From an uncultured Paracoccaceae bacterium (lineage in GTDB: Bacteria > Pseudomonadota > Alphaproteobacteria > Rhodobacterales > Rhodobacteraceae): a stretch of 64,000 nt of DNA. Of this stretch, positions 48,198 to 57,658 are shown piece by piece. Position 1 is the first letter of the stretch. The number at the start of each line of letters is the position of its first letter. Below the pieces are notes generated by a model. The model was not told the DNA's origin. It saw nothing but the letters and a program-made list of their open reading frames with translations, and did no database searches. Where the stretch lies: positions 25,923 through 89,922 of the forward strand of contig CALAXT010000055.1 in the NCBI GenBank assembly GCA_937895435.1, read 5' to 3'. The translations under genes and the position numbers were made by a program.

Positions 48198-48893
48198 TTA
48201 GCGGTTGCGCAGTCGGTTTAGCAGGTGTTGCCAACCGCCGGGGCTCACAACAAAGCTCAGGCCAAAACCGCTGATAAACCCAGCCACTTCGGCGATCCAT
48301 TCTGATCCACCGCCAAACAGTACGCCAAAGACCAGCTGCACCCCCAGCAAAAATCCAATCAAAGAAAAAGCGCGCGCGCCACTGTCGCCACCCACTTTCA
48401 GCCGCACCCAAAGCACAAACGTGAATGCACCGATCAGCCCATAGACGGATGGATAGCCGCCAATCAGTGGCATTGGCCCCGGCGCCAGAAGACCATAGGC
48501 CAGTGCGCCCAAAATGCCCGCCCCGAAATAGACAACCAGCACGGCCCAAGCATGAAAAACGCTTGCCACCATTTTGCCCATGGCCAGAATGAACACGCAG
48601 ACAAACAAAGCGTGTGTGAAATTGGCATGTACAAAGCCATAGCTGATAAATCGCCCCATCTCATATGCGGGGAAAATATGGTTTTGCATCATCCATGCAA
48701 AAATTTCGGGCTGAAACCCGTAATCGCGCTCGGCCATCAGACGCCAACCAATTGCCTGAGGTCCCCCAATTATACCGCGGGCACCCAAATTCAGCACAGC
48801 TTCAACCAATGCAATTGGTGCGACCAGCAGCCAGACAACAGGTGGCAGGGGGTTCAAAGGGCTGACATTCGTGTCTGACGGCATCTGAAACAT
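48198..48893 (-). CDS. Rhomboid-family membrane protein lacking catalytic residues
   Basis: A 231-residue protein with six to seven hydrophobic helices. Start ATG 48893 has AAGGGG; ATG 48884 is the alternative. FVHANFTHALF (H89, H94) and GAGILGALAYG match rhomboids, but the GxSG box reads GGYPSVYGLIG (residues 145-155): the Ser position aligns with Tyr147, and S149 is two residues off. The His-bearing AHxGGF reads AEVAGF. It is probably a non-proteolytic rhomboid relative. Tail-to-tail with murJ. Confidence 0.8.
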   Translation of the reverse strand: MFQMPSDTNVSPLNPLPPVVWLLVAPIALVEAVLNLGARGIIGGPQAIGWRLMAERDYGFQPEIFAWMMQNHIFPAYEMGRFISYGFVHANFTHALFVCVFILAMGKMVASVFHAWAVLVVYFGAGILGALAYGLLAPGPMPLIGGYPSVYGLIGAFTFVLWVRLKVGGDSGARAFSLIGFLLGVQLVFGVLFGGGSEWIAEVAGFISGFGLSFVVSPGGWQHLLNRLRNR

Positions 48894-49039
48894 CCACCCC
48901 TTGCAATTTGAATAACGTATCTTGTTGATAACAAACTTGAAATTGTAACGTCTGTGGGGGCTGCGCCACCGCCAAGGTTGACGGCCCTGTGTGACATGGA
49001 TAGGGAAATGGGGTACATTTGTCCAGATCAGGCCCCCCG

Positions 49040-50083
49040 ATGACCCAAGCGCCCACACCCACTACCGCCGGCCCGTTTCCACAGCGGGTATTTTCTGGCA
49101 TTCAGCCCTCGGGTGGGTTGACGCTGGGAAACTATCTGGGCGCGTTGAAACGCTTTGCCCAAGCGCAGGATGCAGGGATTGAAACGATCTATTGCATCGT
49201 TGATCTGCACGCGATCACGGTTTGGCAAGACCCTGAAAAACTGCGCCGCGCCACGCGTGAATTGGCTTGTGGGTTTATTGCCAGCGGCATCGATCCAGCG
49301 CGGTCGATCTTGTTTAACCAATCGCAAGTGTCGGCCCATGCAGAGCTTGGCTGGGTGTTTAACTGCGTGGCCCGCATGGGCTGGTTGAACCGGATGACAC
49401 AATTCAAAGACAAAGCGGGCAAACATGCCGAAAATGCCAGTGTTGGGTTATTTTGTTACCCTGATTTGATGGCGGCTGATATTTTGGCCTATCATGCCAC
49501 GCATGTGCCTGTTGGTGATGATCAAAAGCAACATCTTGAATTGACGCGTGATATTGCGTTGAAATTTAATCACGATTTTGGGGTGGAATTCTTTCCAATC
49601 GTTGAGCCGGTGATTGAGGGTGCCGCAACGCGCGTCATGAGCCTGCGTGATGGCACCAAGAAAATGTCAAAATCTGACCCATCTGATCAAAGCCGGATCA
49701 ACCTGACCGACGATGCAGACACCATTGCAAAAAAGCTGCGCAAGGCAAAGACCGATCCCGAGCCCCTGCCCGAAACGGCTGAAGGTTTGAAAGACCGCCC
49801 CGAGGCGCGCAATCTGGTGAACATTTACGCCGCGCTTTCTGATCAGACCGTTGATCAGGTGATGGCCGAGGTGGGTGGCCAGCAGTTTGGCACGTTCAAG
49901 CCGCGTCTGGCGGATTTGGCTGTGGCCAAACTTTCCCCGATTTCGGCGGAAATGTCGCGCCTGATGCAAGACCCAGCCGAGATAGACCGCATTTTGGGCC
50001 AAGGTGCCGCGCGCGCTGATGCGATTGCCCGGCCAATTTTGCAAAAGACCTATGACATCGTCGGCATGATCCGCAGCCGCTGA
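49040..50083 (+). CDS. trpS: Tryptophanyl-tRNA synthetase
   Basis: A 347-residue class Ic synthetase. [19 protein letters not shown] holds the HIGH-equivalent TLGNYLG, and [14 protein letters not shown] the KMSKS loop. ATG 49040 is chosen; a TTG at 49019 would extend it by seven residues not typical of the family. [16 protein letters not shown] is conserved. It follows murJ and the rhomboid gene, a recurrent alphaproteobacterial order. Confidence 0.98.
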   Translation: MTQAPTPTTAGPFPQRVFSGIQPSGGLTLGNYLGALKRFAQAQDAGIETIYCIVDLHAITVWQDPEKLRRATRELACGFIASGIDPARSILFNQSQVSAHAELGWVFNCVARMGWLNRMTQFKDKAGKHAENASVGLFCYPDLMAADILAYHATHVPVGDDQKQHLELTRDIALKFNHDFGVEFFPIVEPVIEGAATRVMSLRDGTKKMSKSDPSDQSRINLTDDADTIAKKLRKAKTDPEPLPETAEGLKDRPEARNLVNIYAALSDQTVDQVMAEVGGQQFGTFKPRLADLAVAKLSPISAEMSRLMQDPAEIDRILGQGAARADAIARPILQKTYDIVGMIRSR

Positions 50084-50144
50084 AAAGGCTTGCGCCCGGT
50101 TGTGCGCCGGTGGTTATCTGCGCACAAATCGCTTTGGGGGTATC

Positions 50145-51038
50145 ATGGCAACGGGCACAAACATTCGCACCTATTTCAATGGGCGTTGGCATGAGGGTGA
50201 TATCGCCGTGATCCGCGCCGCTGATCATGCGGCATGGCTGGGCACGACGGTTTTTGATGGTGCGCGCTATTTTGAGGGCATCGCCCCCGACTTGGCTGCC
50301 CATTGCGCACGTGTGAATTGTTCGGCCGATGCGCTGATGATTGAACCGACTGTCATGCCTGATGAAATACAGGCGATCATCTGGGAAGGTTTGCGCGGTT
50401 ACGCTGCCGATGCGGCTGTTTACATCCGGCCAATGTATTGGGCGATTGAGGGCGAGTTTATGGGCATCGTGCCCAAGCGCGGCCCCACCGGATTTGCAAT
50501 CTGTCTTGAACAAATACCGATGGCAGCCCCCGATGCGGCCACAACGCTTACCACCACCCGCTTTCGTCGCCCTGTGCTGGAATGTGCAGTGGTCAACGCC
50601 AAGGCGGGCTGTCTTTATCCCAACAACGCCCGGATGTTGGCTGAGGCCCGCGCCAAGGGCTTTGGTAATGCGCTGGTTTGTGATGCTTTGGGTAATGTTG
50701 CCGAAAGTGCCACATCGAATGTCTTTATGGTCAAAGACGGTGTGGTGATGACCCCGATCCCGAATGGCACGTTTCTTTCTGGCATAACGCGTGCGCGCCA
50801 CATCGCCAATTTGCGTGCAGATGGTGTCGAAGTGCGTGAATGTGTGCTGAGCTTGGACGATTTTCGCCAAGCTGATGAGGTCTTTTTGACGGGCAACATG
50901 ATGAAAATCACGGCTGTCAAAGCGTTCGATGATCGTATCTATCCCTCCCCTGGTCCAATGACCCAACGGGCGCGCGCGCTTTATTGGGCCTGGGCGCATG
51001 CTGCGGCCAATGCGGCTGTGGCCGAGCGCTCGGCGTAA
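50145..51038 (+). CDS. ilvE: Branched-chain amino-acid aminotransferase (class IV)
   Basis: A 297-residue fold-type IV transaminase for Leu, Ile and Val. TVFDGARYFEG at the N-terminus, the PLP lysine in VVNAKAG, and GNVAESATSNVF with the PLP-binding Glu intact (contrast the gene at 34868). FLTGNMMKITAV closes the site. Start ATG 50145 with GGGGG. It may also transaminate other amino acids; substrate specificity is not decidable from sequence. Confidence 0.88.
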   Translation: MATGTNIRTYFNGRWHEGDIAVIRAADHAAWLGTTVFDGARYFEGIAPDLAAHCARVNCSADALMIEPTVMPDEIQAIIWEGLRGYAADAAVYIRPMYWAIEGEFMGIVPKRGPTGFAICLEQIPMAAPDAATTLTTTRFRRPVLECAVVNAKAGCLYPNNARMLAEARAKGFGNALVCDALGNVAESATSNVFMVKDGVVMTPIPNGTFLSGITRARHIANLRADGVEVRECVLSLDDFRQADEVFLTGNMMKITAVKAFDDRIYPSPGPMTQRARALYWAWAHAAANAAVAERSA

Positions 51039-51099
51039 ACAGCGGGCTTGCAACGGCCCGCGCAATTTGGTCAGATACGCGCTGGGATGAGGGTTGAAT

Positions 51100-51555
51100 A
51101 TGCGCAAGTTTCTGGTGGTTCTGGATGATACGCGCGAATGTCTGAACGCAATGCGCTTTGCCGCGCTGCGGGCATCCAAAACGCAAGCGGGTGTACAGAT
51201 CTTGGCGATTATCCGCCCGGAAGAGGTATCACATTGGATTGGTGTTGCCGATTTGATGCGTGCAGAGGCGCGCGAACGGATCGAGGCGCATTTTGAAGTT
51301 TTTGCCAAATGGATGCGCGATAAGCAGGCGATCAACCCCGAGCTGGTGATCCGTGAGGGTGAACCTGTGACCGAGATTTTAGAACAAATCCGCCAAGATG
51401 GCAGTATCGGTGTGTTGGTACTGGGTGCGGGCACTGATAAAAACGGGCCCGGTCCATTGGTCACGCAGCTGTCGCGCAATTCCGGCGCCCTGCCTATACC
51501 GATCACGATCGTGCCGGGCGAAATGCCCAAAGAGCGGCTGGAAGAAATCACCTGA
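51100..51555 (+). CDS. Universal stress protein (UspA family)
   Basis: A 151-residue single-domain protein. FLVVLDDTRECLNAMRFAALRA is the N-terminal strand-helix of USP folds, and VLVLGAGTDKNGPGPLVTQL with LPIPITIVPG is the ATP-site-like G-x2-G-x9-G(S/T) region in modified form. The start ATG 51100 follows GAGGG; the TTG at 51094 is less likely. It is 4 bp before an APC-like permease, suggesting control or partnership. Confidence 0.9.
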   Translation: MRKFLVVLDDTRECLNAMRFAALRASKTQAGVQILAIIRPEEVSHWIGVADLMRAEARERIEAHFEVFAKWMRDKQAINPELVIREGEPVTEILEQIRQDGSIGVLVLGAGTDKNGPGPLVTQLSRNSGALPIPITIVPGEMPKERLEEIT

Positions 51556-51559
51556 TCCG

Positions 51560-52783
51560 ATGATCATCAACGCAGTCATCTTGCTTGCCGTTACAGGCAT
51601 GCTGGTTGTGCTTTTTCACCCAAAGTTGGCGCACGCTCGGCTGTGGCGGGCGAGTATGACGCCCTTGGCATCGATCATCGGCAGTGGGTTTTTGGTTTTG
51701 GGCCCAATTTTGGATTGGGCCTATGGCAAATACGCCCCGCTGATGATGGCCGGGCTTTGCGCAGGTGCGTGGCTCTTTGGTGCGGCAATTCGCTTTAACA
51801 TTGCTGTTATTGCGCGCGATGGGGGGCACCGTCCGCGGATAGAGCGGGGGGTGGATACTGCGGCATCATGGGCTTTGACGTTCGCCTATGTGATTTCGGT
51901 TGCCTATTATCTGAACCTTTTTGGTGCGTTTGGCGTCAGTCTGACCCCGTTTGATGATGCAGGCCATGCCCGTCTTTTGACCAGTGCGATGTTTTTGGTG
52001 GTGCTGCTTATTGGGTGGGCACGGGGTTTTCATGCGTTAGAACGGGTTGAACAAATCAGCGTTGCCCTGAAGCTGGCGATTATTGCCGGGCTTTTGGTGG
52101 GGCTGGTGGGGTTTTTTATCAGCCGGGCCAATGGACCGGGCTTGTTGCTTAACCCGCCCACCCAAACTGGCTGGGGGGCACTGACATTGGCCTTTGGGTT
52201 GATTGTGACGGTGCAAGGATTTGAAACATCACGCTATTTGGGCGCTGATTATGATGCGGCATTGCGTATTGGGTCGATGCGGCTGGCCCAAGTGATTTCT
52301 GCTGGGATTTATTTGGTTTACATTTTGCTGCTTGCTTATGTCTTTTTGCCCCAAAGTGCGGAGCTCAGTGAGACTGCGATTATTGGCATGATGGGGCAGG
52401 TCGCACCTGTTTTGCCGCTGTTACTGGTGGCTGCAGCTTTGGCGGCGCAATTTAGCGCGGCGGTGGCCGACACTGGTGGATCGGGCGGTTTGGTGGCTGA
52501 GCTGACGGATGGACGATTGTCGCCGCGTCAGGGATATGGAGCATTGGTGGCGCTGGGGCTGATCCTGACGTGGTCTGCGGATGTGTTTCAGATTATCACC
52601 TATGCCTCGCGTGCTTTTGCGCTTTATTATGCACTGCAAGCCGTGATTGCCGCCCTGGCCGCGTGGCGTGGCCCAAATTTGGCCGGAGGGCGAAACCGCT
52701 GGCGCGCGCTTGGTTTTGGGGTGTTGGCAGTTTTGGGTTTTGCCATTTTTGGCTTTGCTCAGGCGGTTGAGGGCGGTGGCTAG
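51560..52783 (+). CDS. APC-superfamily-like membrane transporter
   Basis: A 407-residue protein with about eleven hydrophobic helices. ASIIGSGFLVLGPI resembles the broken first helix of amino acid-polyamine-organocation carriers, and TLAFGLIVTVQGFETSRYLG their helix six (AF..GFE). There is no clear substrate signature. ATG 51560 is four bases after the stress-protein stop, so both form one operon. The family could be a divergent amino-acid permease or a sensor-like membrane protein; function unknown. Confidence 0.7.
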   Translation: MIINAVILLAVTGMLVVLFHPKLAHARLWRASMTPLASIIGSGFLVLGPILDWAYGKYAPLMMAGLCAGAWLFGAAIRFNIAVIARDGGHRPRIERGVDTAASWALTFAYVISVAYYLNLFGAFGVSLTPFDDAGHARLLTSAMFLVVLLIGWARGFHALERVEQISVALKLAIIAGLLVGLVGFFISRANGPGLLLNPPTQTGWGALTLAFGLIVTVQGFETSRYLGADYDAALRIGSMRLAQVISAGIYLVYILLLAYVFLPQSAELSETAIIGMMGQVAPVLPLLLVAAALAAQFSAAVADTGGSGGLVAELTDGRLSPRQGYGALVALGLILTWSADVFQIITYASRAFALYYALQAVIAALAAWRGPNLAGGRNRWRALGFGVLAVLGFAIFGFAQAVEGGG

Positions 52784-52808
52784 CCGTTCTTTAGAATCAT
52801 TCCAAACC

Positions 52809-52837
52809 TTGACAGTGGGCGATGCGGGGCGCATATC
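52809..52837 (+). promoter_or_regulatory. Possible promoter of nfu gene
   Basis: A perfect TTGACA (52809-52814) is followed after 17 bases by CATATC (52832-52837). The hexamer match of the -10 is modest. It lies 24 bases before the nfu ATG. Confidence 0.45.
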
Positions 52838-52860
52838 TTGCACTGAAAAAGAGGTGCGCC

Positions 52861-53421
52861 ATGTTCATCCAAACCGAATCCACACCCAACCCCGCGACGT
52901 TGAAGTTTCTGCCCGGCCAGACCGTGTTGCAGACCGGCACCGCAGACTTTCCCAGTGCTGAGGCCGCGACCAGCTCGCCGCTTGCAGCGCGGATCTTTGC
53001 CGCCGGCGGGGTGACGGGTGTGTTCTTTGGCAACGACTTTGTCACTGTGACCAAGGCTGAAGCCAGCGCGTGGGATCATATCAAACCTGCCATTTTGGGC
53101 GCGATTATGGAGCATTACCAATCGGGCGCCCCCGTTATTGAGGGCGAACAGGCTGCATCTGGCCATGCTGAGCATTCTGGGCCTGATAATGATATTGTGC
53201 GCCAGATCAAGGAATTGTTGGATACGCGGGTGCGTCCGGCTGTGGCCCAAGATGGTGGTGATATTACCTTTCACGGCTTTGAACGTGGTGTGGTTTATCT
53301 GCACATGCAGGGCGCCTGCGCTGGATGCCCGTCGTCGACGTTGACGCTTAAGATGGGCATTGAAAACCTGCTCCGCCACTATATCCCAGAAGTACTTGAG
53401 GTGCGGCCCGTTGCGGCCTGA
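52861..53421 (+). CDS. NifU-like iron-sulfur scaffold (Nfu type)
   Basis: A 186-residue protein with an Nfu N-terminal domain (TESTPNPATLKFLPGQTV) and a C-terminal NifU domain holding the cluster Cys pair CAGCPSSTLTLKMGIE. It carries [4Fe-4S] clusters to client enzymes, as NFU1 does in mitochondria. The start is ATG 52861 with GAGG. It stands in its own unit between the permease and tsaB. Confidence 0.95.
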   Translation: MFIQTESTPNPATLKFLPGQTVLQTGTADFPSAEAATSSPLAARIFAAGGVTGVFFGNDFVTVTKAEASAWDHIKPAILGAIMEHYQSGAPVIEGEQAASGHAEHSGPDNDIVRQIKELLDTRVRPAVAQDGGDITFHGFERGVVYLHMQGACAGCPSSTLTLKMGIENLLRHYIPEVLEVRPVAA

Positions 53422-53450
53422 ACCGGCCCAAAGGGTTTGGATGCGCTGAG

Positions 53451-54098
53451 ATGGCATTGATCTTGGGGTTTGATACATCGGCCGCGCATTGCGCGGCCGC
53501 TGTTGTGAAAGACGGTCAGGTTTTGGCCCAAGCGGTTGAACCAATGGAAAAGGGCCAAGCCGAACGTTTGATGGGCTTTATGGCCGAGCTTTTGACCCAA
53601 GCTGGTGCCGGTTGGGGCGATCTGACCGGAATTGGCGTGGGCATTGGCCCAGGAAATTTTACGGGGATACGTTTGTCGGTGGCGGCGGCTCGGGGGTTGG
53701 CCTTGGCGCGTGGTATTCCGGCAATTGGCGTTTCGGGGTTTGAGGCGCTTTGGGCCGGTGGTGGGGATGCGGCGTTGGCCAGCATTGATGCCCGTCGGGG
53801 TAAGATTTATTTGGCCTCGCCCGGATCTGCATGCGTGAATGCGCCGCAGCTTTACGATCTTGCCGCCCTGCCCGAAGATCTGGCGGGCTGCGGTTTGGCT
53901 GTGCTGGGGCATGGCGCTGCCGATATTGCGCGCCATACTGGTGGCGCTGTGTTGGCCCCGGCTTTTCCATGCGCCGAAGCGATTGCGCGGGTGGCAGCCG
54001 CCCGCTGCCACTTGCCCGCGCCGCGCCCAGCGCCGCTTTACCTGCGCAGCCCAGACGCTGCGCCACCATCTGATCCACCGCCTGTGATTTTGGCATGA
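53451..54098 (+). CDS. tsaB: tRNA t6A synthesis protein TsaB
   Basis: A 215-residue ASKHA-fold protein that partners TsaD in making N6-threonylcarbamoyl-A37 of tRNA. LILGFDTSAAHCAAAVV and GIGPGNFTGIRLSVAAARGLA are the TsaB signatures. It lacks the metal-binding His pair found in TsaD, as expected. The stop overlaps the rimI start by 4 bp, the usual tsaB-rimI pairing. Confidence 0.95.
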   Translation: MALILGFDTSAAHCAAAVVKDGQVLAQAVEPMEKGQAERLMGFMAELLTQAGAGWGDLTGIGVGIGPGNFTGIRLSVAAARGLALARGIPAIGVSGFEALWAGGGDAALASIDARRGKIYLASPGSACVNAPQLYDLAALPEDLAGCGLAVLGHGAADIARHTGGAVLAPAFPCAEAIARVAAARCHLPAPRPAPLYLRSPDAAPPSDPPPVILA

Positions 54099-54517
54099 CA
54101 GCACCCAATGATATGGCGCAGTTGCATGCGCTATGTTTTGACGCCCCGCCGCCTTGGCGGGCGGAAGATTTCGCCAGTTGTCTGTCCAGCCCGTTGGTCT
54201 TTGTATTGGCTGATGCCCAAGGGGTGGCGTGTGGTTTTGCGCTGGGCCGGGTAGTTGCGGATGAAGCTGAGCTGCTAACCCTTGCCATCTTGCCCACTTT
54301 GCGGCGTCAGGGCCGTGGACGCGCCTTGTTGGCGCAGTTTCATAGCCAAGCACGGCAACGGGGGGCGCAATCAGCGTTTCTTGAGGTCAGCGCCCGCAAC
54401 ACTGCGGCTTGTGCGCTTTATGTCGCTGCGGGTTATCAGCCTGTGGGCCGTCGTGCGGGCTATTATGGCCCGGGCCATGATGGGGTGGTGATGCGGCTGG
54501 GTTTGGACGCAGGTTAG
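54095..54517 (+). CDS. rimI: Ribosomal-protein-alanine N-acetyltransferase family
   Basis: A 140-residue GNAT acetyltransferase. The acetyl-CoA loop is LRRQGRGRALL, and LEVSARNTAACALYVAAGYQPVGRRAGYY is the RimI C-terminal region. RimI acetylates ribosomal protein S18 in E. coli; target here is inferred from context with tsaB. It converges on ilvA with a 4-bp overlap. Confidence 0.92.
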   Translation: MTAPNDMAQLHALCFDAPPPWRAEDFASCLSSPLVFVLADAQGVACGFALGRVVADEAELLTLAILPTLRRQGRGRALLAQFHSQARQRGAQSAFLEVSARNTAACALYVAAGYQPVGRRAGYYGPGHDGVVMRLGLDAG

Positions 54518-55761
54518 ATTAGGAACTCGGCCAATGCCTCATCTGCAGTGATATCGCGATAGGCAAAGCCTCCTGCCTCCATTCGGGCAAAAAGGGCGGT
54601 AAAGCTGTCGGCCTCTTTTGTTTCGATCCCGATCAACACCGAACCAAAATTGCGTGCTGATTTCTTCAGATATTCAAACCGGGCGATATCGTCATCGGGG
54701 CCCAGCATGCCCAGAAATTCCCGCAGGGCGCCTGGCCGCTGTGGCATACGCAAAATGAAATATTTCTTGCGTCCAGCAAACCGTTGGGCGCGCTCTTTTA
54801 CTTCGGGCAAGCGTTCAAAATCGAAATTCCCCCCCGACGTAATGCAGACAACCGTCTTGCCGCGGATTGTTTCGGCCAGTTCGGGCAGCACGTCCAATGC
54901 CAATGCGCCAGCGGGCTCTAGCACGATGCCCTCAACATTCAGCATTTCCAGCATGGTGATGCAAATGCGGTCTTCTGGCGCGCGTAACACATGGCTGGGG
55001 TCAATATTGGCCAGCCGGGCAAAGGTGGCCGCCCCAACGCGGGCCACTGCTGCCCCATCGACAAAGCTGTTGATCCGCCCCAGCGTCACTGGCCCGCCCG
55101 CGGTCAGGGCTGCTGTCAGGCTGGCCCCCCCCACAGGTTCCACAAAGCGAAATTGGCAATCCGGGGCGGCACCTGCCATAAAACTGGTGACCCCGGCGGC
55201 CAAACCGCCACCGCCCACCGGAAGAATCACAAAATCCGGTGCAGTGCCCAATTGTTCCATCAGTTCTACCGCAACGCTGGCTTGGCCCTCAATCACGTCT
55301 TCATCATCAAAGGGTGATAGAAAGTGCGCGCCAGCTTGTGCGCAATAGCTTTGGGCTGCAGCCAGTGATTGGTCGAAATAATCACCTGTCAGTCGGATCT
55401 CAACGGCGCTGCCGCCAAAGGTGCGGGTCTTGTCGATCTTTTGCTGCGGCGTGGTGACTGGCATGAAAATAACACCCTGCACGCCAAAATGGCGGCAGGC
55501 ATAGGCAACGCCTTGGGCGTGGTTTCCTGCACTGGCGCAGACAAATTGGTTTTGATCGGGCTTGGTGGCCAGACATTTGCGCATGGCGTTAAACGCCCCG
55601 CGAATTTTATAGCTGCGCACGGGGCTGAGATCTTCGCGCTTAAGCCAAATATCGGCGCCATAGCGCTGCGACAAATGATCATTGCGTTGCAGCGGCGTGG
55701 CGGGAAAGACCACGCGCATATGTTCTGTGGCCCGTTGGGCGGCATCGGTAAACTGCGTCAT
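54514..55761 (-). CDS. ilvA: Threonine dehydratase
   Basis: A 415-residue PLP lyase making 2-oxobutyrate for isoleucine synthesis. The PLP lysine lies in VRSYKIRGAFNAM and the phosphate loop is GGGGLAAG. A single C-terminal ACT-like regulatory domain (YFILRMPQRPGALREFLGML) gives feedback control. ATG 55761 is preferred by family N-terminus (MTQFTDAAQRATEHM); upstream ATGs at 55779 and 55818 are possible. No start has a good Shine-Dalgarno. Confidence 0.95.
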   Translation of the reverse strand: MTQFTDAAQRATEHMRVVFPATPLQRNDHLSQRYGADIWLKREDLSPVRSYKIRGAFNAMRKCLATKPDQNQFVCASAGNHAQGVAYACRHFGVQGVIFMPVTTPQQKIDKTRTFGGSAVEIRLTGDYFDQSLAAAQSYCAQAGAHFLSPFDDEDVIEGQASVAVELMEQLGTAPDFVILPVGGGGLAAGVTSFMAGAAPDCQFRFVEPVGGASLTAALTAGGPVTLGRINSFVDGAAVARVGAATFARLANIDPSHVLRAPEDRICITMLEMLNVEGIVLEPAGALALDVLPELAETIRGKTVVCITSGGNFDFERLPEVKERAQRFAGRKKYFILRMPQRPGALREFLGMLGPDDDIARFEYLKKSARNFGSVLIGIETKEADSFTALFARMEAGGFAYRDITADEALAEFLI

Positions 55762-55896
55762 GGTGCGATTAAGCCGCATGTGCGCAGAAACACAAGCGAG
55801 AGCTGTCGCATCTGACATTGCTTGTGTGGGTTGCGCGCCTTGCTCTTGGCAGCGTTTGTGGGTAATCGCGGGGAAACCCTCGTGATGGAGCTTTTG

Positions 55897-57123
55897 ATGT
55901 CGGCACCCAAAAAAGTAGTGCTTGCCTATTCTGGTGGGCTGGATACCTCAATCATTCTGAAATGGCTGCAAACTGAATATGGGTGCGAGGTGGTGACGTT
56001 TACCGCCGATCTGGGTCAGGGTGAAGAACTGGCACCAGCGCGTGATAAGGCCATTTTATTGGGGATCGCGCCAGAGAACATCTATATCGAAGATGTCCGT
56101 GAAGAATTCGTGCGCGATTTCGTGTTTCCGATGTTCCGGGCGAACGCGCTTTATGAAGGGCTTTATTTGCTGGGCACTTCGATTGCGCGACCGTTGATCA
56201 CCAAGCGCTTGGTAGAAATTGCCGCGATGACCGGGGCTGATGCTGTGGCGCACGGTGCGACGGGCAAGGGCAATGATCAGGTGCGGTTTGAATTGGCCGC
56301 TTATGCTTTGGACCCGGCCATCAAGGTGATAGCGCCATGGCGCGAATGGGATCTTTCCAGCCGCACCAAGCTTTTGCAATTTGCCGAAGAAAATCAGATT
56401 CCCATCGCCAAAGACAAGCGGGGCGAGGCACCTTTTTCAGTAGATGCCAACCTGTTGCACACCTCATCTGAGGGCAAGGTGTTGGAAGATCCGGGTGTTG
56501 AGGCGCCCGATTATGTCTATCAGCGCACGGTCCACCCCGAAGATGCCCCAAACACCCCCGAAATGGTGGAAATCACCTTTGAGCGTGGTGACGCTGTGGC
56601 GATTAACGGTGTGGTCATGTCGCCCGCAACCATTCTTACCCGTTTGAATGAATTGGGTGGCGCGCATGGTGTTGGGCGGCTTGATCTGGTTGAAAACCGC
56701 TTTGTTGGTATGAAATCGCGTGGCATTTATGAAACCCCTGGTGGCACAATTTTGCTTGAGGCCCATCGTGGGATCGAACAGATCACACTGGATGCCGGTG
56801 CAGGCCATCTGAAAGACAGCATCATGCCGCGTTATGCTGAACTGATCTATAATGGATTTTGGTTCAGCCCTGAGCGTGAAATGTTGCAGGCATTGATCGA
56901 CAAAAGCCAAGAACACGTCACTGGCACCGTGCGGGTAAAGCTGTACAAAGGCTCTGCGCGGACGGTGGCGCGTTGGTCAGAGCACAGCCTCTATTCCGAG
57001 GCCCACGTGACCTTTGAAGATGACGCGGGTGCCTATGACCAAAAAGATGCTGCCGGGTTTATCCGCCTGAATGCGCTGCGGCTTAAGCTGATTGCCACCC
57101 GCAACGCGCGCGTCAAAGCCTGA
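55897..57123 (+). CDS. argG: Argininosuccinate synthase
   Basis: A 408-residue enzyme joining citrulline and aspartate. The start ATG 55897 has GGAG 6 bases before. The ATP pyrophosphatase loop is [10 protein letters not shown], and [26 protein letters not shown] [11 protein letters not shown] and [12 protein letters not shown] are conserved. Length is standard. It ends at an intrinsic terminator hairpin overlapping the next, opposite gene. Confidence 0.98.
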   Translation: MSAPKKVVLAYSGGLDTSIILKWLQTEYGCEVVTFTADLGQGEELAPARDKAILLGIAPENIYIEDVREEFVRDFVFPMFRANALYEGLYLLGTSIARPLITKRLVEIAAMTGADAVAHGATGKGNDQVRFELAAYALDPAIKVIAPWREWDLSSRTKLLQFAEENQIPIAKDKRGEAPFSVDANLLHTSSEGKVLEDPGVEAPDYVYQRTVHPEDAPNTPEMVEITFERGDAVAINGVVMSPATILTRLNELGGAHGVGRLDLVENRFVGMKSRGIYETPGGTILLEAHRGIEQITLDAGAGHLKDSIMPRYAELIYNGFWFSPEREMLQALIDKSQEHVTGTVRVKLYKGSARTVARWSEHSLYSEAHVTFEDDAGAYDQKDAAGFIRLNALRLKLIATRNARVKA

Positions 57124-57136
57124 TTTTGTACTTTCT

Positions 57137-57169
57137 GGCCGCCATTCACACAGGAATGGCGGTCGTTTT
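57137..57169 (+). terminator. Intrinsic terminator of argG
   Basis: CCGCCATTC (57139-57147) pairs with GAATGGCGG (57154-57162), extended by G-T and G-C pairs, with a 6-base loop, followed by GTTTT. It lies over the last codons of the converging Lrp gene. Confidence 0.7.
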
Positions 57170-57607
57170 GAACACGGTGCGCAGTGCAAAGCTGGAATGC
57201 ATCTGTGCCACGCCGGGCAACCGGGCAAGATATTGCCGGTGAATGCGTGCGAAATCTTCGGTGTCTTGCGCGACCACTTTTAACAAATAATCAGCCGTTC
57301 CCGCCATCAGGTGGCATTCCAACACATCTGGCACGCGTTTGACCTGTTGTTCAAACGCCTCAAGCACCTCGTCTGCCTGGCCTGACAGGGTAATTTCCAC
57401 GAAAACTGTGGTGGGGCGGCCCAGTTTTCGGGCGTCAAGCAGGGCGACGTAATCGCGAATGACCCCTTCGGCCTCAAGCCTTTGCACCCTGCGGTGACAG
57501 GCCGAGGGTGATAAGTGCACGCTTTCAGACAGCTCGGCATTGGTCATGCGACCCTTGCGTTGCAGCAGGGTTAGAATACGCTGATCTGTCGCGTCAAATT
57601 CAAGCAT
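57146..57607 (-). CDS. Lrp/AsnC-family regulator, likely of alanine dehydrogenase
   Basis: A 153-residue regulator. The N-terminal helix-turn-helix is MTNAELSESVHLSPSACHRR and the C-terminal RAM domain holds VLECHLMAGTADYLLKVVA for effector binding and oligomerisation. It is divergent from ald with an inverted repeat between them, the arrangement of AldR-type regulators that respond to alanine. Its role as ald regulator is inferred from position. Confidence 0.93.
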   Translation of the reverse strand: MLEFDATDQRILTLLQRKGRMTNAELSESVHLSPSACHRRVQRLEAEGVIRDYVALLDARKLGRPTTVFVEITLSGQADEVLEAFEQQVKRVPDVLECHLMAGTADYLLKVVAQDTEDFARIHRQYLARLPGVAQMHSSFALRTVFKTTAIPV

Positions 57608-57637
57608 GCTGCAACTTTCTTCGAAAATTATAACAGA

Positions 57638-57658
57638 TTTCGGTGAAATATACCGAAA
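57638..57658. promoter_or_regulatory. Inverted repeat in the regulator-ald gap, likely Lrp operator
   Basis: TTTCGGT (57638-57644) and ACCGAAA (57652-57658) with 7 bases between, in the 134-bp divergent promoter region. A second AT-rich near-palindrome (TTTCTTCGAAAA) lies just to the left. Lrp-family proteins bind such AT-rich dyads. Confidence 0.55.

Noticed and set aside
49896..51551. A 551-codon open frame on the minus strand
   Set aside because: It lies antisense to trpS, the branched-chain aminotransferase and the stress-protein gene, all clear families, and its translation is rich in His, Arg and Cys with no recognisable domain. It is a shadow frame.
53379..54353. A 324-codon minus-strand frame over tsaB/rimI
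   Set aside because: Low-complexity translation rich in Arg, Gln and His, antisense to two well-supported genes.
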